NCBI RefSeq assembly: GCF_000685805.1
Contig: NZ_JMKP01000006.1
Span: 1 to 64,000 of the forward strand
Source: Psychrobacter phenylpyruvicus DSM 7000 = NBRC 102152
GTDB lineage: Bacteria; Pseudomonadota; Gammaproteobacteria; Pseudomonadales; Moraxellaceae
DNA: 64,000 nucleotides
Direction of reading: 5' to 3'
Under the pieces are notes generated by a model, which did not search any database, had not been told where the DNA came from, and saw only the letters and a list, made by a program, of their open reading frames with translations. Positions 36,653 to 47,400 of the stretch are shown piece by piece. Both the position numbers and the translations under genes were made by a program. The stretch's first letter is position 1, and the number at the start of each line of letters is the position of its first letter.

Positions 36653-38473
36653 TTAGTCTAAGAAAGCAAAGTGTTCAATGTCCATGTCGGTCATAGACGA
36701 GCTTGGAGCTACCATGCTTTCAGCGTGACCTGAAGTGCGTGGTAAAATCTTATCAAAGTAGAATTCAGCAGTCTGAATCTTAGCTTTGTAGAATTCTGGC
36801 GCTTCAGTACCACCGTTTTCTAGCTTGTCATAAGCTACTGCAGCCATACGTGCCCAGTGGTAAGCCATCATCACGTAGCCTGAGTACATTAAGTAATCTA
36901 CAGAAGCTGCAGAGATGATTTCACGGTCTTTACGAGCGCTTAGCATTAGACGTACAGTTAGGGTGTTCCACTCAGCACATAGCTTAGTTAATGCCCAAAC
37001 GAATTTACGCATGTTTTTGTCTAAAGCGTAGTCACCACACCACTTCATGATACCTGAAGTGTAATTACGGATGATCTTACCTTTTGATTGTAAGATAACT
37101 TTACGGCCTAAAAGGTCAAGAGCCTGTACGCCAGTGGTTCCCTCATAAAGAGTAGCAATACGAGCATCACGAGCGATCAGCTCCATGCCCCACTCTTTGA
37201 TATAACCATGACCACCATAAACTTGCTGGCCTTCTTTGGCCGCTTCAATACCCAGCTCAGTTAAGAAGCCTTTTAGAATTGGGGTATAGAAACCTAGCTT
37301 GTCATCCCACTTTTCAAACTCTTCGTCATTGCCCTCTGCGATACCTTGAGCCATCTTGTCTGCATAGCGCGCAGCATGATAAATCATTGAACGGCCGCCC
37401 TCAGCGAACGACTTCATGGTTAATAGCATGCGACGTACATCAGCGTGGTTGATGATAGCATCTGCTACTTTTTCAGGCTCTTTTACACCTGAAAGAGTAC
37501 GCATTGAACGACGCTCTTTGGCATAGGGTAGGGCGTTTTGGAAAGCAAGCTCACAGTGAGCAAGACCTTGGATACCAGTACCGATACGGGCAGTGTTCAT
37601 GAAGGTGAACATCGCTTTTAGACCACGATGTGGTTCACCAATTAGGTAACCAGTTGCGTCGTCAAAGTTTAGGACACAAGTGGCTGATGAGGCGATACCC
37701 ATTTTGTGCTCAATTGAACCACAGCTTACGCCGTTGCGCTCACCTGCTTCACCTTCTTCGTTAATATTGAACTTAGGTACGATAAATAGTGAAATACCAC
37801 GAGTACCTTCAGGGGCATTTGGAAGACGCGCTAGAACGATGTGAATAATGTTGTCAGTTAGGTCATGCTCACCACTAGAGATGAAGATTTTAGTACCGTT
37901 TAGCTTATAAGTACCGTCTTCTTGTGGCACTGCTCTGGTTTTTACTTGACCTAAGTCAGTACCTGCTTGTGGCTCAGTTAGACACATAGTACCTGACCAA
38001 GTACCCTCTACTAATTTAGGAAGATAGGTGTCTTTTTGCTCTTCTGTACCGTACTGCATTAAGGTGTTGATACAGCCAGTAGTTAGACCTGGGTACATTG
38101 CCCATGGCCAGTTAGCAGTACCAATCATTTCAGACTTGATAAGGTTTAATGACATTGGTAAATTCATACCACCGTACTCTTCTGGGTACGAAATACCTTG
38201 CCAGCCGCCTTCTACGAACTGGTCGTAAGCTTCTTTAAAGCCTTTAGGAGTAGTCACAACGCCATCTTTGAAGTGACAGCCTTCTTCATCTGCAGGCTGG
38301 TATAGTGGCGACAGGACGTTTTCAGCAAAGTCAGCCATACCTTGTAGAATCATATCTACCGTTTCTGGATCGGCATTTTCGCCATTGCTTAAATCCTTAA
38401 AATGCGTTTGGTAATCAAAAACGTCATTTAATAAGAACTTCATATCACGAAGTGGGGCTTTATAACTTAGCAT
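36653..38473 (-). CDS. Acyl-CoA dehydrogenase, long form with extra C-terminal domain
   Basis: The 606-residue flavoprotein starts MLSYKAPLRDMKFLLNDVFD, typical of the roughly 600-residue acyl-CoA dehydrogenases (DmdC/FadE-like group). It contains GTMCLTEPQAGTDLG, KIFISSGEHD, QVYGGHGYI and the catalytic Glu in IATLYEGTTGVQALDL. It would oxidise an acyl-CoA in beta-oxidation or a related route. Chain-length preference is unknown. No partner genes are adjacent. Confidence 0.9.
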   Translation of the reverse strand: MLSYKAPLRDMKFLLNDVFDYQTHFKDLSNGENADPETVDMILQGMADFAENVLSPLYQPADEEGCHFKDGVVTTPKGFKEAYDQFVEGGWQGISYPEEYGGMNLPMSLNLIKSEMIGTANWPWAMYPGLTTGCINTLMQYGTEEQKDTYLPKLVEGTWSGTMCLTEPQAGTDLGQVKTRAVPQEDGTYKLNGTKIFISSGEHDLTDNIIHIVLARLPNAPEGTRGISLFIVPKFNINEEGEAGERNGVSCGSIEHKMGIASSATCVLNFDDATGYLIGEPHRGLKAMFTFMNTARIGTGIQGLAHCELAFQNALPYAKERRSMRTLSGVKEPEKVADAIINHADVRRMLLTMKSFAEGGRSMIYHAARYADKMAQGIAEGNDEEFEKWDDKLGFYTPILKGFLTELGIEAAKEGQQVYGGHGYIKEWGMELIARDARIATLYEGTTGVQALDLLGRKVILQSKGKIIRNYTSGIMKWCGDYALDKNMRKFVWALTKLCAEWNTLTVRLMLSARKDREIISAASVDYLMYSGYVMMAYHWARMAAVAYDKLENGGTEAPEFYKAKIQTAEFYFDKILPRTSGHAESMVAPSSSMTDMDIEHFAFLD

Positions 38474-39015
38474 AATTTAATCTCTTTCATATTTAATGTG
38501 TTGCAGTGAAACATTATCTATCCATGATAATGTCAGTATTATCATCAATTTTAGTATAAGCCCAATCCATACAAAAACCTATTATTAATAACTATTATTC
38601 ATCAGTGAATACGTGTCACATAGAAATAAGTTTGTTTTTATCCAAAAAAACCAGTCATGATGGTGTCGGTGGTTAGGTACAATATTGCATGAACCTAATT
38701 TTGATAAACCTCCCTGTTGCTGAGTATGGTTTGCTTTATGATGAGCCAATATTTTTTATGATGGGCTAATAGTTGCAATGCTTAGTCAGTGCTTTAGACA
38801 GTCATTACAACTTAGTATTGCCTTATATTATTAACTTAAATCAGTAGTAGTGTTGTACTCCTGTTATCGAAATGTCAGCATAAGACTTTTTGGCGCCGAC
38901 CAATCGACTTATTTAGGCCAAAAGCCTAGCTGGCCATTAAATATTAGCCTGTCCAAAGTAAAGCTGGGCAGAGCGTAGATTTTCTTAAAAAACACCCTGT
39001 GAGTAATTCTCTTTT
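38474..39015. other. Divergent intergenic region, acyl-CoA dehydrogenase / FUSC gene
   Basis: This 542-bp region has no supported gene. A short direct repeat (TTTATGATG(A/G)GC(C/T)AATA near 38735 and 38757) is the only visible pattern. Confidence 0.5.
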
Positions 39016-40110
39016 ATGATAATACAGCGTTTAAAACAGCTTGCTAAAGAAGAGGCGGATCATTTATTTAAATTTAAACCGAAGATTAGACCTTTATATG
39101 TGGGAGTGGTAGCTGCCTTTACTATTGCTTCTACTATTTTTATTGGGGCTTTATTTGACCTGCTACCAGTAGGAATATTGGCTTCGTTGGGTGCCATGAT
39201 ATTTCTGAATCAACCGCGGACAGGTAATGTGCGCCAGCGTCAGACCTTGTTGTTTTTTATTGGCATTATTATGGTTGGTAGCTTTAGCTTAGGCCTTATG
39301 GCACATAATCTGCCAGATTTTCGAGTGCCACTATTTATCTTTATGGCCTTTTCAATGGTACTAATGGGACGCTATCTACGTCTGCCTCCGCCTGGAGGTA
39401 TGTTTATTATGATGGCATCGGTTTTGGCCATTTTTATGCCAGTACAATGGTCGGAGATGTTATCTAAAATTGGTATTGTCGCCGCAGGGGCTATTTATGC
39501 TTGGGTAGTGTCACTTTTTTATAATTTATGGATAGTAAGACCGCCAGCAGAGCGTGTGGATCCTGGCTATGGCTATCAGTTGGGCATGGTCACAGAGAGC
39601 TTAATTGTTAGTGCCTTTGTGGTGCTGTCACTAGAGGTGGCGCTATGGTTGGACATGCCTTACCCTTATTGGGTGCCTGTTAGCTGCTACGTTATTATGC
39701 AAGGGATGCAGCTGCGTACGATGTGGATTAAGCAGCTGCATAGGATTTTGGGCACCGGCATTGGGGTATTTGTGGCTTGGTTCTTATTGTCACTGCCTTT
39801 ATCAGACATCGGGGTGGCAATCGCCATATTTATGATGTTTGTCTGGATAGAAAGCATTATTACCCGCCACTATGCATTGGCGGTGGTGATGGTCACGCCG
39901 TTAACCATCTTTATTGCTGAATATGGAAGAGGGCATTCAGCGCTATCGGCGGGTGCTGCAGCGGCCTACGACGGAATTGTGCAGGCCAGATTCTTAGATA
40001 CCTTATTAGGCTGTTTGATTGCTTTGCTTGGCGGAGTAGTTATGCACTCTACGGGGTTAAGAAAGCCATTAATGACCTTAGAGACTAAGGTGTTTAGCCC
40101 TAAGCAGTAG
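39016..40110 (+). CDS. FUSC-like inner-membrane protein
   Basis: The 364-residue protein has about ten hydrophobic segments in two sets, with PYPYWVPVSCYVIMQGMQLRTMWIKQLHRILGTGIGV. This resembles the FUSC/YccS aromatic-acid exporter-like family. It is shorter than classic FUSC proteins and lacks a large soluble domain. Function is unknown. Confidence 0.78.
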   Translation: MIIQRLKQLAKEEADHLFKFKPKIRPLYVGVVAAFTIASTIFIGALFDLLPVGILASLGAMIFLNQPRTGNVRQRQTLLFFIGIIMVGSFSLGLMAHNLPDFRVPLFIFMAFSMVLMGRYLRLPPPGGMFIMMASVLAIFMPVQWSEMLSKIGIVAAGAIYAWVVSLFYNLWIVRPPAERVDPGYGYQLGMVTESLIVSAFVVLSLEVALWLDMPYPYWVPVSCYVIMQGMQLRTMWIKQLHRILGTGIGVFVAWFLLSLPLSDIGVAIAIFMMFVWIESIITRHYALAVVMVTPLTIFIAEYGRGHSALSAGAAAAYDGIVQARFLDTLLGCLIALLGGVVMHSTGLRKPLMTLETKVFSPKQ

Positions 40111-40187
40111 CACTTAGGGTGAGTAGCCTCATGTTAAAACCACTGTTATTTGCACAGTGATTGCTCATTAACTTTATTTATCAGTCG

Positions 40188-41021
40188 TTATTGAGCCTCA
40201 CTTAACGCATTAAGGTCAACGCTAGCGCCAGTCCACAGCTTAAAGCTTAATGCCGCTTGTCCGATGAGCATGCCATAGCCTGGTGAAACTTTAGCTCCTT
40301 TATCAGAAAAATGAGTCAAAAACGGCAGCTCACGGCCATACATCATATCGTAAGCATAATGGCAATTTAAGCTGTCTTTTAGAGGTAGCATATCCCCTGA
40401 TAAGCCGATTGAGGTGGCATTGATAATGATGTCAAAATCACCCTCTAACTGCTCTAAAGCGCAGTAATCAGGATCAATAGCCTCAATAACTGGGCTGGCG
40501 GTACGCAGTTGCTGAACCAGAGTTTGGGCCTTGCTCACAGTACGATTGGCAATGGTCAGCTGTTTAATACCCGCTTCAATAAGCGGCAGAGCCACTCCGC
40601 GTGATGCTCCGCCAGCGCCTAATATTGCAACTTTAGCGCCTTTAAGGGGCCAGCCTAGACTAAGTAGATGATTGACCAGCCCTTGACCATCGGTGTTATC
40701 GCCATAGATCTTACCTTCCTTTAGCATAAGGGTGTTTACTGCCCCTGCCACTTCAGCGTGCGCCGAAAGCTGCCCACGTTCTGCACATAACTGGTATGCT
40801 ACTTGTTTAAAGGGGACAGTGACATTAGCACCGACACCACCACCATTAAAAAAAGCTTCTACTACTGCGATAAAACTGGCGGCATCATCGGGGCAGTACT
40901 GACGGTTATAACGAATTTGTAACTGGGCCTGTTTGGCAAACTGCTGATGAATCTCAGGAGATTTGCTGTGCGCAATTGGATTGCCGATAACGATAAAGTG
41001 CTGAGGGCTAGATTGACTCAT
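40188..41021 (-). CDS. aroE: Shikimate dehydrogenase
   Basis: AroE reduces 3-dehydroshikimate with NADPH. The 277-residue enzyme has NPIAHSKSPEIH, NVTVPFK with catalytic Lys72, YGDNTDGQGL with Asp111, and the NADP motif GAGGASRG. Late GYGMLIGQAALSF matches the family. It is a single gene, convergent with the FUSC-like gene. Confidence 0.95.
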   Translation of the reverse strand: MSQSSPQHFIVIGNPIAHSKSPEIHQQFAKQAQLQIRYNRQYCPDDAASFIAVVEAFFNGGGVGANVTVPFKQVAYQLCAERGQLSAHAEVAGAVNTLMLKEGKIYGDNTDGQGLVNHLLSLGWPLKGAKVAILGAGGASRGVALPLIEAGIKQLTIANRTVSKAQTLVQQLRTASPVIEAIDPDYCALEQLEGDFDIIINATSIGLSGDMLPLKDSLNCHYAYDMMYGRELPFLTHFSDKGAKVSPGYGMLIGQAALSFKLWTGASVDLNALSEAQ

Positions 41022-41368
41022 AAAATACTCTATATTTTTTTAGCTGTCGTATTAGGACAAAGTGGATTTGTGAGCATAGGTTGATATTAAAGCTCAGTTG
41101 AAATAGAGTGGACTTAAGCAGCTGCTTTTCGCTGTTTGTTAGCTATAATTTAGTATAAAAAGATGAGTATAACAAACCCACTATGTTTGGGTGAGCCGTC
41201 TGTAAGGTTTGTGTTGAGCTTCATCCTTTTTCCACTATGCAATGCGTGGCGATTTGGATAAACTAGACATTCATTTTTACAGAGAGTGAGGGCTTTATTG
41301 TGAAGTCTTCACTGAAGAGTTACCGAGGTGGGTAACGGTCCAAAAAATAAGTAAAAAGGTGTGCGTGA
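41022..41368. other. Intergenic region, aroE / lipoprotein gene
   Basis: A 347-bp divergent region with no gene or hairpin that I can support. Confidence 0.5.
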
Positions 41369-42073
41369 ATGATATTCAGCAAGTCCAAAAACTCTAGCCA
41401 ACTATTTACTAGCGGCTTAACGCTCTCAAAGCTAAGTGCCATAGGATTAGCTACCTGTTTGTTATTGACAGGGTGTAGCAAGGCCGACGAAACCGTGACT
41501 CCAGTTGATGCTTCTTCAGAGACGGAAGCTTCAAAGCAACAAGCCCTGTCTAAGAATGATGCTGTGGCCAGTCATGAGGCAGACAGCCGTGTGGAGTCAA
41601 ACGTTAGCCAGAAGCCTGAAGGCAAGCCGGTTAGCTACGACGTACAAAACTGGAAAGCGTCCAATAATCAGAATTTGAGCTTAGAGGATGTAGATGCCTT
41701 AAAGAAACAGTTTGGTAAAGTCACAGTCACTGATGAAAAAAGTCTAGATTATGCCAGCAATATGGCGGTGAAGTACCGTTTTATGAAAGGCGATGAGCCT
41801 TATCTCGATATCATCGACTCGCAAGATTATCTGGAGCTTGGCTGGTATTATGCCAATCCCAATGATTCAGATAGCGAAAAGAAAATGAGCATTGATCACG
41901 CCAAAAAAGTGTATAAAGTGATGACTGGTCTTATGGGAGATGAGGGCAAGGACCTGGTTCAAAGCATCCTATCTGGCAAAATCGTCAAGAATAAAGTCAT
42001 CAATGATACTAAGGTTGAACTGGCTAAGTGTGAATTTTATAGCTGTATGATTATTATGAATAAAAACGGCTAA
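41369..42073 (+). CDS. Predicted lipoprotein of unknown function
   Basis: The 234-residue protein has a lipoprotein signal ending LLLTGCSKAD with Cys36, then an acidic low-complexity linker (about 40-85). A compact domain with DYASNMAVKYRFMKGDEPYLDI and two close Cys near the C-terminus (AKCEFYSCMII) follows. I do not recognise the family. It lies 63 bp before pabC in the same direction and may share a transcript. Confidence 0.75.
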   Translation: MIFSKSKNSSQLFTSGLTLSKLSAIGLATCLLLTGCSKADETVTPVDASSETEASKQQALSKNDAVASHEADSRVESNVSQKPEGKPVSYDVQNWKASNNQNLSLEDVDALKKQFGKVTVTDEKSLDYASNMAVKYRFMKGDEPYLDIIDSQDYLELGWYYANPNDSDSEKKMSIDHAKKVYKVMTGLMGDEGKDLVQSILSGKIVKNKVINDTKVELAKCEFYSCMIIMNKNG

Positions 42074-42136
42074 TCATTGGTCAAGGTCATCTCAAAAGGT
42101 TAAATTAACCACTAATCAGTTATTAAGGAGAGGGTG

Positions 42137-43147
42137 ATGTCTCATGCCATGACGTGGTATCAACTCAGTGATGCCGGCATGAATACTCTCACACCCTCAG
42201 TGCCTGCCTCCTCTGCAATTTCCTCCTCCTCGCATAATGATATTATCGCTCCTAACCTAAGAGCGGTAGCCTATGGTGATGGCTTCTTTAGCACTATGGG
42301 AGTGCATAATGGCAAGCTGCTTTGGCAGTCGTACCATAAAGCTCGTCTCATGGGTCATTGCCAAGCTTTGCAGTTAACGATTCCCCCTACAGTTGAGCGG
42401 CAACTCTGGAATGAACTACATCAGTTTGCCGCTACTATCAGCGAGGGACTGATTAAAGTTATCCTTTCTCGTCCTGCCCAAAGTTTGCGTGGCTATGCTT
42501 ATTCAACACAGGCTGCGGATAACGAGGCTTTAATTTGGTTGGGGGTGATGCAGACAGCAACGCTCGCCGAGCATACAGCTCAGTTTTTGAGTGGTGACTT
42601 GGATAATGATCAGTCGTTAGGACAGCAGGTGTTACAGCAGCCGCCCATTATAGCTAAGTGTTTGCAGTCACAGCTTGCTAGCTTGCCTCAGCCTTTGGCG
42701 GGTCTAAAAAGCTTAAATCGTTTGGACGGGGTGATGATAGCCGGTGAGTTACAGCGTCATAAGCAGCATAATCCTGAGCTTGCTGAAGGGTTGGTTGCAG
42801 ACATGAGCGGTAATTGGGTGGAAGGGGTGATGAGCAACTTCTTTTATCGTTTAAAGCCAGCGCTGAATACTGATGGACAGGATGCAGATTCTGACGTTTG
42901 GTATACGCCACCAATTGAGCAATCTGGGGTGCGCGGGGTTATGCGTCAGGTTATTATTGATAAGCTAGCAAAGCTCGGCGCACCTGCTAAGCTGCGTTAC
43001 TTACGCAATGAAGATTTAAGCCAACTTGAGGCGATGTTCTTTTGTAATGCGGTGCGTGGTGTGGTTCCTGTTCAGCAGTTGTGGTTTCAAGATGAAAGGT
43101 TTCAGTTATCTTTAGCGCCTTTTATTAAGAATTCTGTACTAAAATAA
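42137..43147 (+). CDS. pabC: Aminodeoxychorismate lyase
   Basis: PabC is the PLP enzyme that makes p-aminobenzoate for folate. The 336-residue protein shows the fold-IV pattern: YGDGFFSTM, PLP Lys in GLKSLNRLDGV, GNWVEGVMSNFF and SGVRGVMRQVI. It is longer than E. coli PabC (269) through an N-terminal Ser-rich stretch. AAGGAG precedes ATG 42137 by six bases. In many gammaproteobacteria mltG and tmk follow directly; here 6.3 kb of other DNA intervenes. Confidence 0.9.
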   Translation: MSHAMTWYQLSDAGMNTLTPSVPASSAISSSSHNDIIAPNLRAVAYGDGFFSTMGVHNGKLLWQSYHKARLMGHCQALQLTIPPTVERQLWNELHQFAATISEGLIKVILSRPAQSLRGYAYSTQAADNEALIWLGVMQTATLAEHTAQFLSGDLDNDQSLGQQVLQQPPIIAKCLQSQLASLPQPLAGLKSLNRLDGVMIAGELQRHKQHNPELAEGLVADMSGNWVEGVMSNFFYRLKPALNTDGQDADSDVWYTPPIEQSGVRGVMRQVIIDKLAKLGAPAKLRYLRNEDLSQLEAMFFCNAVRGVVPVQQLWFQDERFQLSLAPFIKNSVLK

Positions 43148-43397
43148 TCGTTACTACCTGAGACAACCTGCTCATATCTATACATCTCTTGGGCTTTATT
43201 CAAAGCCTGTTACTCATCGCTTGCTTCTATCTTTACTGTTTTTAATAAGGTTTCGATAATTTCAATTGATAATATCTGTTTTTTTGCTGTCAATATTTTA
43301 TTCTTATTGAACCATATAAAATGGGCAGTTTGTTATTATTAGTTTCTAACACATTGACTCTGAAAACATTTTGTAAGAACTGAGCCATCCAAGTAGG

Positions 43398-44162
43398 TTA
43401 GTCTAACTTACAATAATGACCATTTCCCAGAAATTCAATCAGACCATGATCACGCAGTACTTGTAATTGTTGGCGTATTTTTGCTTGTATATTGTGGTTT
43501 TCTGGATAAAGAGACTTAAGGTGGTCACTAAAGTAATAAACTTCACTTAGTGTAAATTTTTCAGGCAATTTATCCACACAGCGCATTACCTCTAAGGTCC
43601 AGCCTCGATTAGCTATTTTTCGCTCATGCAAAAATGTACTTTTATGAAACTGCTCTGTGACACGATTTATTGCGATAGGCTGTTGATTTTTAACTAAGAA
43701 AACTTTGCCAAGCTTCGGTATTTTATTGAGGTTAATATTACAGCCAACCCAGCCAGATCTTCTTGCAGTATTAGGTAGAGGAGGGCGTTTGATAATAATA
43801 TCTGGGGTGAAAAAGTGCTTAGGAATAATTAAGAAGTTATTGACAGCAAATTCTGGCGAATAAGTTAGAAAAAAGAAATTTGGATTGTCTTTACTGTTGA
43901 TACGCTCAATCATAGTGCTGTATGCGCCGTCATTAATTATGGTACTTAATTTGGCTTTTTTGCTTTTTAGTTCATATTGTTCATTACATCTTGAACAATA
44001 AAAATCAGCCACAGGCTGGTTGTTACTGAACTCAGATAAAGGATTGTGACCACATCTAGGGCAATATCCGTTGTGGCTCACCCAGTCTTCACTGAGAACT
44101 CGAATGATTTGACTGGGCGACTTATAACCTTGGGCTAGACTTATATTAAACTTTAAATCCAT
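43398..44162 (-). CDS. dpnI: DpnI-like methyl-directed restriction endonuclease
   Basis: The 254-residue protein follows DpnI along its whole length as I recall it: LSEDWVSHNGYCPRCGHNPL, NNQPVADFYCSRCNEQYELK, PNFFFLTYSPEF, ARRSGWVGCNINL and IRQQLQVLRDHGLIEF. Asp53, Glu64 and Lys66 form the PD-(D/E)xK site at the same positions as in DpnI. Cys34/37 and Cys56/59 form the zinc site. The C-terminal part would be the winged helix that reads methylated DNA. DpnI cuts G-m6A-TC, so this enzyme should attack Dam-methylated DNA. It stands alone, between pabC and a duplicated mltG start. Confidence 0.93.
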   Translation of the reverse strand: MDLKFNISLAQGYKSPSQIIRVLSEDWVSHNGYCPRCGHNPLSEFSNNQPVADFYCSRCNEQYELKSKKAKLSTIINDGAYSTMIERINSKDNPNFFFLTYSPEFAVNNFLIIPKHFFTPDIIIKRPPLPNTARRSGWVGCNINLNKIPKLGKVFLVKNQQPIAINRVTEQFHKSTFLHERKIANRGWTLEVMRCVDKLPEKFTLSEVYYFSDHLKSLYPENHNIQAKIRQQLQVLRDHGLIEFLGNGHYCKLD

Positions 44163-44230
44163 AGTTGACCCTCAGACTAGTTTGAGCGCTATCAATTGCT
44201 CTTAAAAATATAAGATAAAAAACAGCCTAT

Positions 44231-44319
44231 ATGCTCTTTCCCCATTGAATATCCAAGCATACAATGTGCAATTCTAGCAAACTTTCATCTCGTGAGTGGC
44301 TATGGGTCGTTTGAATTTC
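44231..44319 (+). repeat. Left copy of approximately 85-bp direct repeat (mltG start region)
   Basis: This copy starts ATGCTCTTTCCCCATTGAAT and runs to GAGTGGCTATGGG and TTTGAATTTC. It matches 49377-49464 with roughly 88% identity by eye. It contains the equivalent of the mltG start codon but diverges after about five codons, so it is a remnant. The two copies bound the yjb block. Confidence 0.88.
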
Positions 44320-44387
44320 GACAGTTGGGCTAAAGCTAAAAAACCAGTCAAGCTATAAAGCTATTAAAGCAATAAGCTGTCTTTTAT

Positions 44388-44416
44388 CAAAAAGCCACCG
44401 TAATTAGACGATGGCT
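44388..44416 (-). terminator. Terminator after the yjbH-like gene
   Basis: On the minus strand AAGCCATCG / CGGTGGCTTTTT forms a hairpin with a T run, 40 bp past the stop. Confidence 0.75.
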
Positions 44417-44456
44417 TAAAAATACAAAATAAGGTTATTTACAGCGATACCATCTA

Positions 44457-47400
44457 CTAGTGAGCCAAAGGATTTTTGATATCCAATGTTGACTTGTCTA
44501 GTGGAGAGGTTAAATCTATTAGCTCATTCTTTCGATGAAGTTTCGCTCCACCATCACGAATTAAAGGCTGATATACCAATGTCGCTGAATTTGAAGACCA
44601 GTGACTAAATAGAGTGTCTAATGGAATGGAGACGTAGATACCTTTGTCTAAACTGCCTTCCCCAAACTCTTCAGAGGAGACATCAGTCTTGGTAATCCAG
44701 CCACCCATTTTTACGCCATTATTAAACTGACGAGACAAATCTAATGTGGCGCCTTTATCTCCTGCTAAATACTGACCGGCCGATACCTTCATATCAACAT
44801 CATACCAAGGGGTGTCCCAATAGACACTAATATTACCCGTAGTGGCTTCATAATCTTGCAAGCCAAAATGCTGGTCAAAATCACGTTGACGCACATGGTT
44901 TAAATCGACGCCTACTGCCCAAGGCTGATTAGGCTTACGATATAGAATTTCAGCGCCAACACCGGCAAACATAGGGTCGAGGTATCCTGCGTATGCCAAG
45001 CCATATAAGTTATTACCAAAGGATTTAAATTGGTTCCACTGAAGATTCGGCATGAGGAGTCTGGAGGTGGTCATATACTCCCCAAAATTGGTTCTAACCC
45101 GCGGTAAATTACTGTCTGCGACATACGAGTAATTATCGTAGTTGTCTACCACACGCACTTGTGCTGTGCCATCTACCCATGAGCCTGTCCAAAGTTTGTA
45201 ATCTACATTTGCATTCGCAAAAATACCAAATAGATAGCCGTCAGGACCCCCAATACTTTGCTGCAAACTGGGGGTAAATCGAATAGACCCTTTCGGCAAT
45301 TCAGTATGGGACACTACTTGAGTATTTAAAGCAGGATAGGTAGGTACCGCTGTGGTAATGGTCAGTGGGTGATCAATACGCTGTGAAGGAGGCGGAAGCT
45401 GTAAATACTGCTGAGACCACGTGTCTGGATCGATATTGAATACACCTACAGGCTCTCCATAACGAGAGACTTGTATTTGAATAAAATTAGTGTCCGCTGG
45501 CAACACTTGACGTAGTACTTCCATGCCTTGCTGCAGTCTTTCCTTGATAAAGGCGCCACCATAGTCTTCAACGTTTAATATAACATTGCCCTGAGTGATT
45601 GACAGGTCTGTGGCCTTCCATCCAGTAGCTTGGGAGAAGGCATTGATTATGGCCGGATTGGTATAAGTGTCAGAATCGCCTTGGCCTAAATTGATTCGAT
45701 AGCTAAGATTAGAGTATTGAGTGGCTGGAAGCTTTTCTATATTCTTGACTTGATAGGCCTTAGGTTTAACGCGACCAAGCTTAGATAAATCTCCTTGCAA
45801 GGTTAGGCCTAGCATGAGCGTATCGCCACGCTCATAGCCCGCGCTAACAGCGATACCACGGTCTAAATCTTGCCAGGTCGCTCCAATATTGACTGGAAAG
45901 TCCTTAGTATTGAGGTTTTTATCAGAATAAGGCTCAGACTGATAATCATTGCCATCATACTCAATTTTGAGTGTAAGTGGATCATAAGGGGTATGCCATT
46001 GTATTCCACCAAATAATGAAGTTGGGCCAGTAAACCAAGATTTCGCACTCAACTCTCCACCTTCGCCTCCCTTATCCACGACTCGCTCATCGAAGCGGTC
46101 ATCAATATTGCCTAGAGGATTATCAATATTACCTCGAGCGCCTAAATAGCCCCAACCCATACCCAAGCTAAAGTCAAAGTCACCATAACGTTTGCTTGCA
46201 ACTAGGTACTCACCAGCGAATAAGCTAGTTCCTGCCATATCTCGCCAGCCAACAGCCAGCTCAGGCAACCAGCGGTCCTCTTTTAATAGCTTCAATTTAA
46301 CATCTAAAGACTTGTCTTTTAAATCTTGATTGGGGCTGACAGGACCATAAGATACCCCATCAATATTGCTATAGCGTACGGTAGTTTCAAGCCTATCAAA
46401 CGGCTGCAAAAGAAGATTGTATTGAGTATAGGGATCGACGTGAGAGATATGAGTTACTAAGGTGCCTTGGTCGTGCATTCTTGCGGTAGGGGTTTGTAAT
46501 AAACCAACGACACCCCAGTCGCTTGAGCTGATCGGTAGGTCTCTTGACGTTACAGGTTGGCTAACTGTAAGACTAATAGGGTTGTCATTTTGTCCAAATG
46601 GCAATGGCAAATCTTGGCCTTGAGTGGCTATAAATTTAGCAACGTCTAGGGCCAAGTCTTTTGTCCAGCCATTGGTAGCATCAGGTACCCATAGCCACGA
46701 CCCGGAAATAGGGGGCAGCTGGGTTTGAGCATTCCACTTTGCTAAGGCAATGTATTGTATAGTGCCATCTGGTGAAATCAGATAAGCATCATCGGCTTGC
46801 ATCTGTTTGTTTACAGTGGTTAGGCACTCATCGATATAGTTGTGGGCTTTTGTACCCGCTTCATAAAGGACTCGGCACGCTTGTGTGTTATCGAATAATA
46901 CGGTCACTGTGTTTGGATTAGCATGGAGAAGGACAGTATCCCCAGTACGTAAAACAGGTTCAATACTTGGGTTGGCTTCTAAATAGCGAGGGTCCTGCTT
47001 AGGAAGCACCACACGTCCTGTGGCTGCTAAGGACTGCAACCACTGTTTTAGGGGCAATAAGTTGTTTTTTATTGAAGATTTACTTTTTAAAAGATGATCT
47101 AAATCGGCAATAAGGGTCTTTTGCTGTGTCTGCTGTGGTGCTACTTCAGCGCTCGATTGCCAGACCATGGCAGGTTCATAATAAGGTTCATAGGCAGTTT
47201 TAAAGTCAGATTTAGAGTTGGGTTTAAGGCCACTATTTTGACCATTATTAAACTCTTGTGAGAGCCAGCCACCCATTCGCTGGCTTGTAGGAGAGGTCAG
47301 TATTCTTGAATGATTAGAGCTTGAATGATTAGAGGTGCTAACAGCTGGCTGCATAGCCTCAGGTGAGTCGTATAAAGTCGTGGTTAGTGGCTGAGTTTGA

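Noticed and set aside
38735-38775. Short direct repeat TTTATGATG(A/G)GC(C/T)AATA
   Set aside because: Only two imperfect 17-bp copies; could be chance, and no gene or structure depends on it.
44321-44340. REP-like string TTGGGCTAAAGCT beside the left mltG repeat
   Set aside because: It matches only about nine bases of the REP core and has no paired stem, so a link to the RAYT is not supported.
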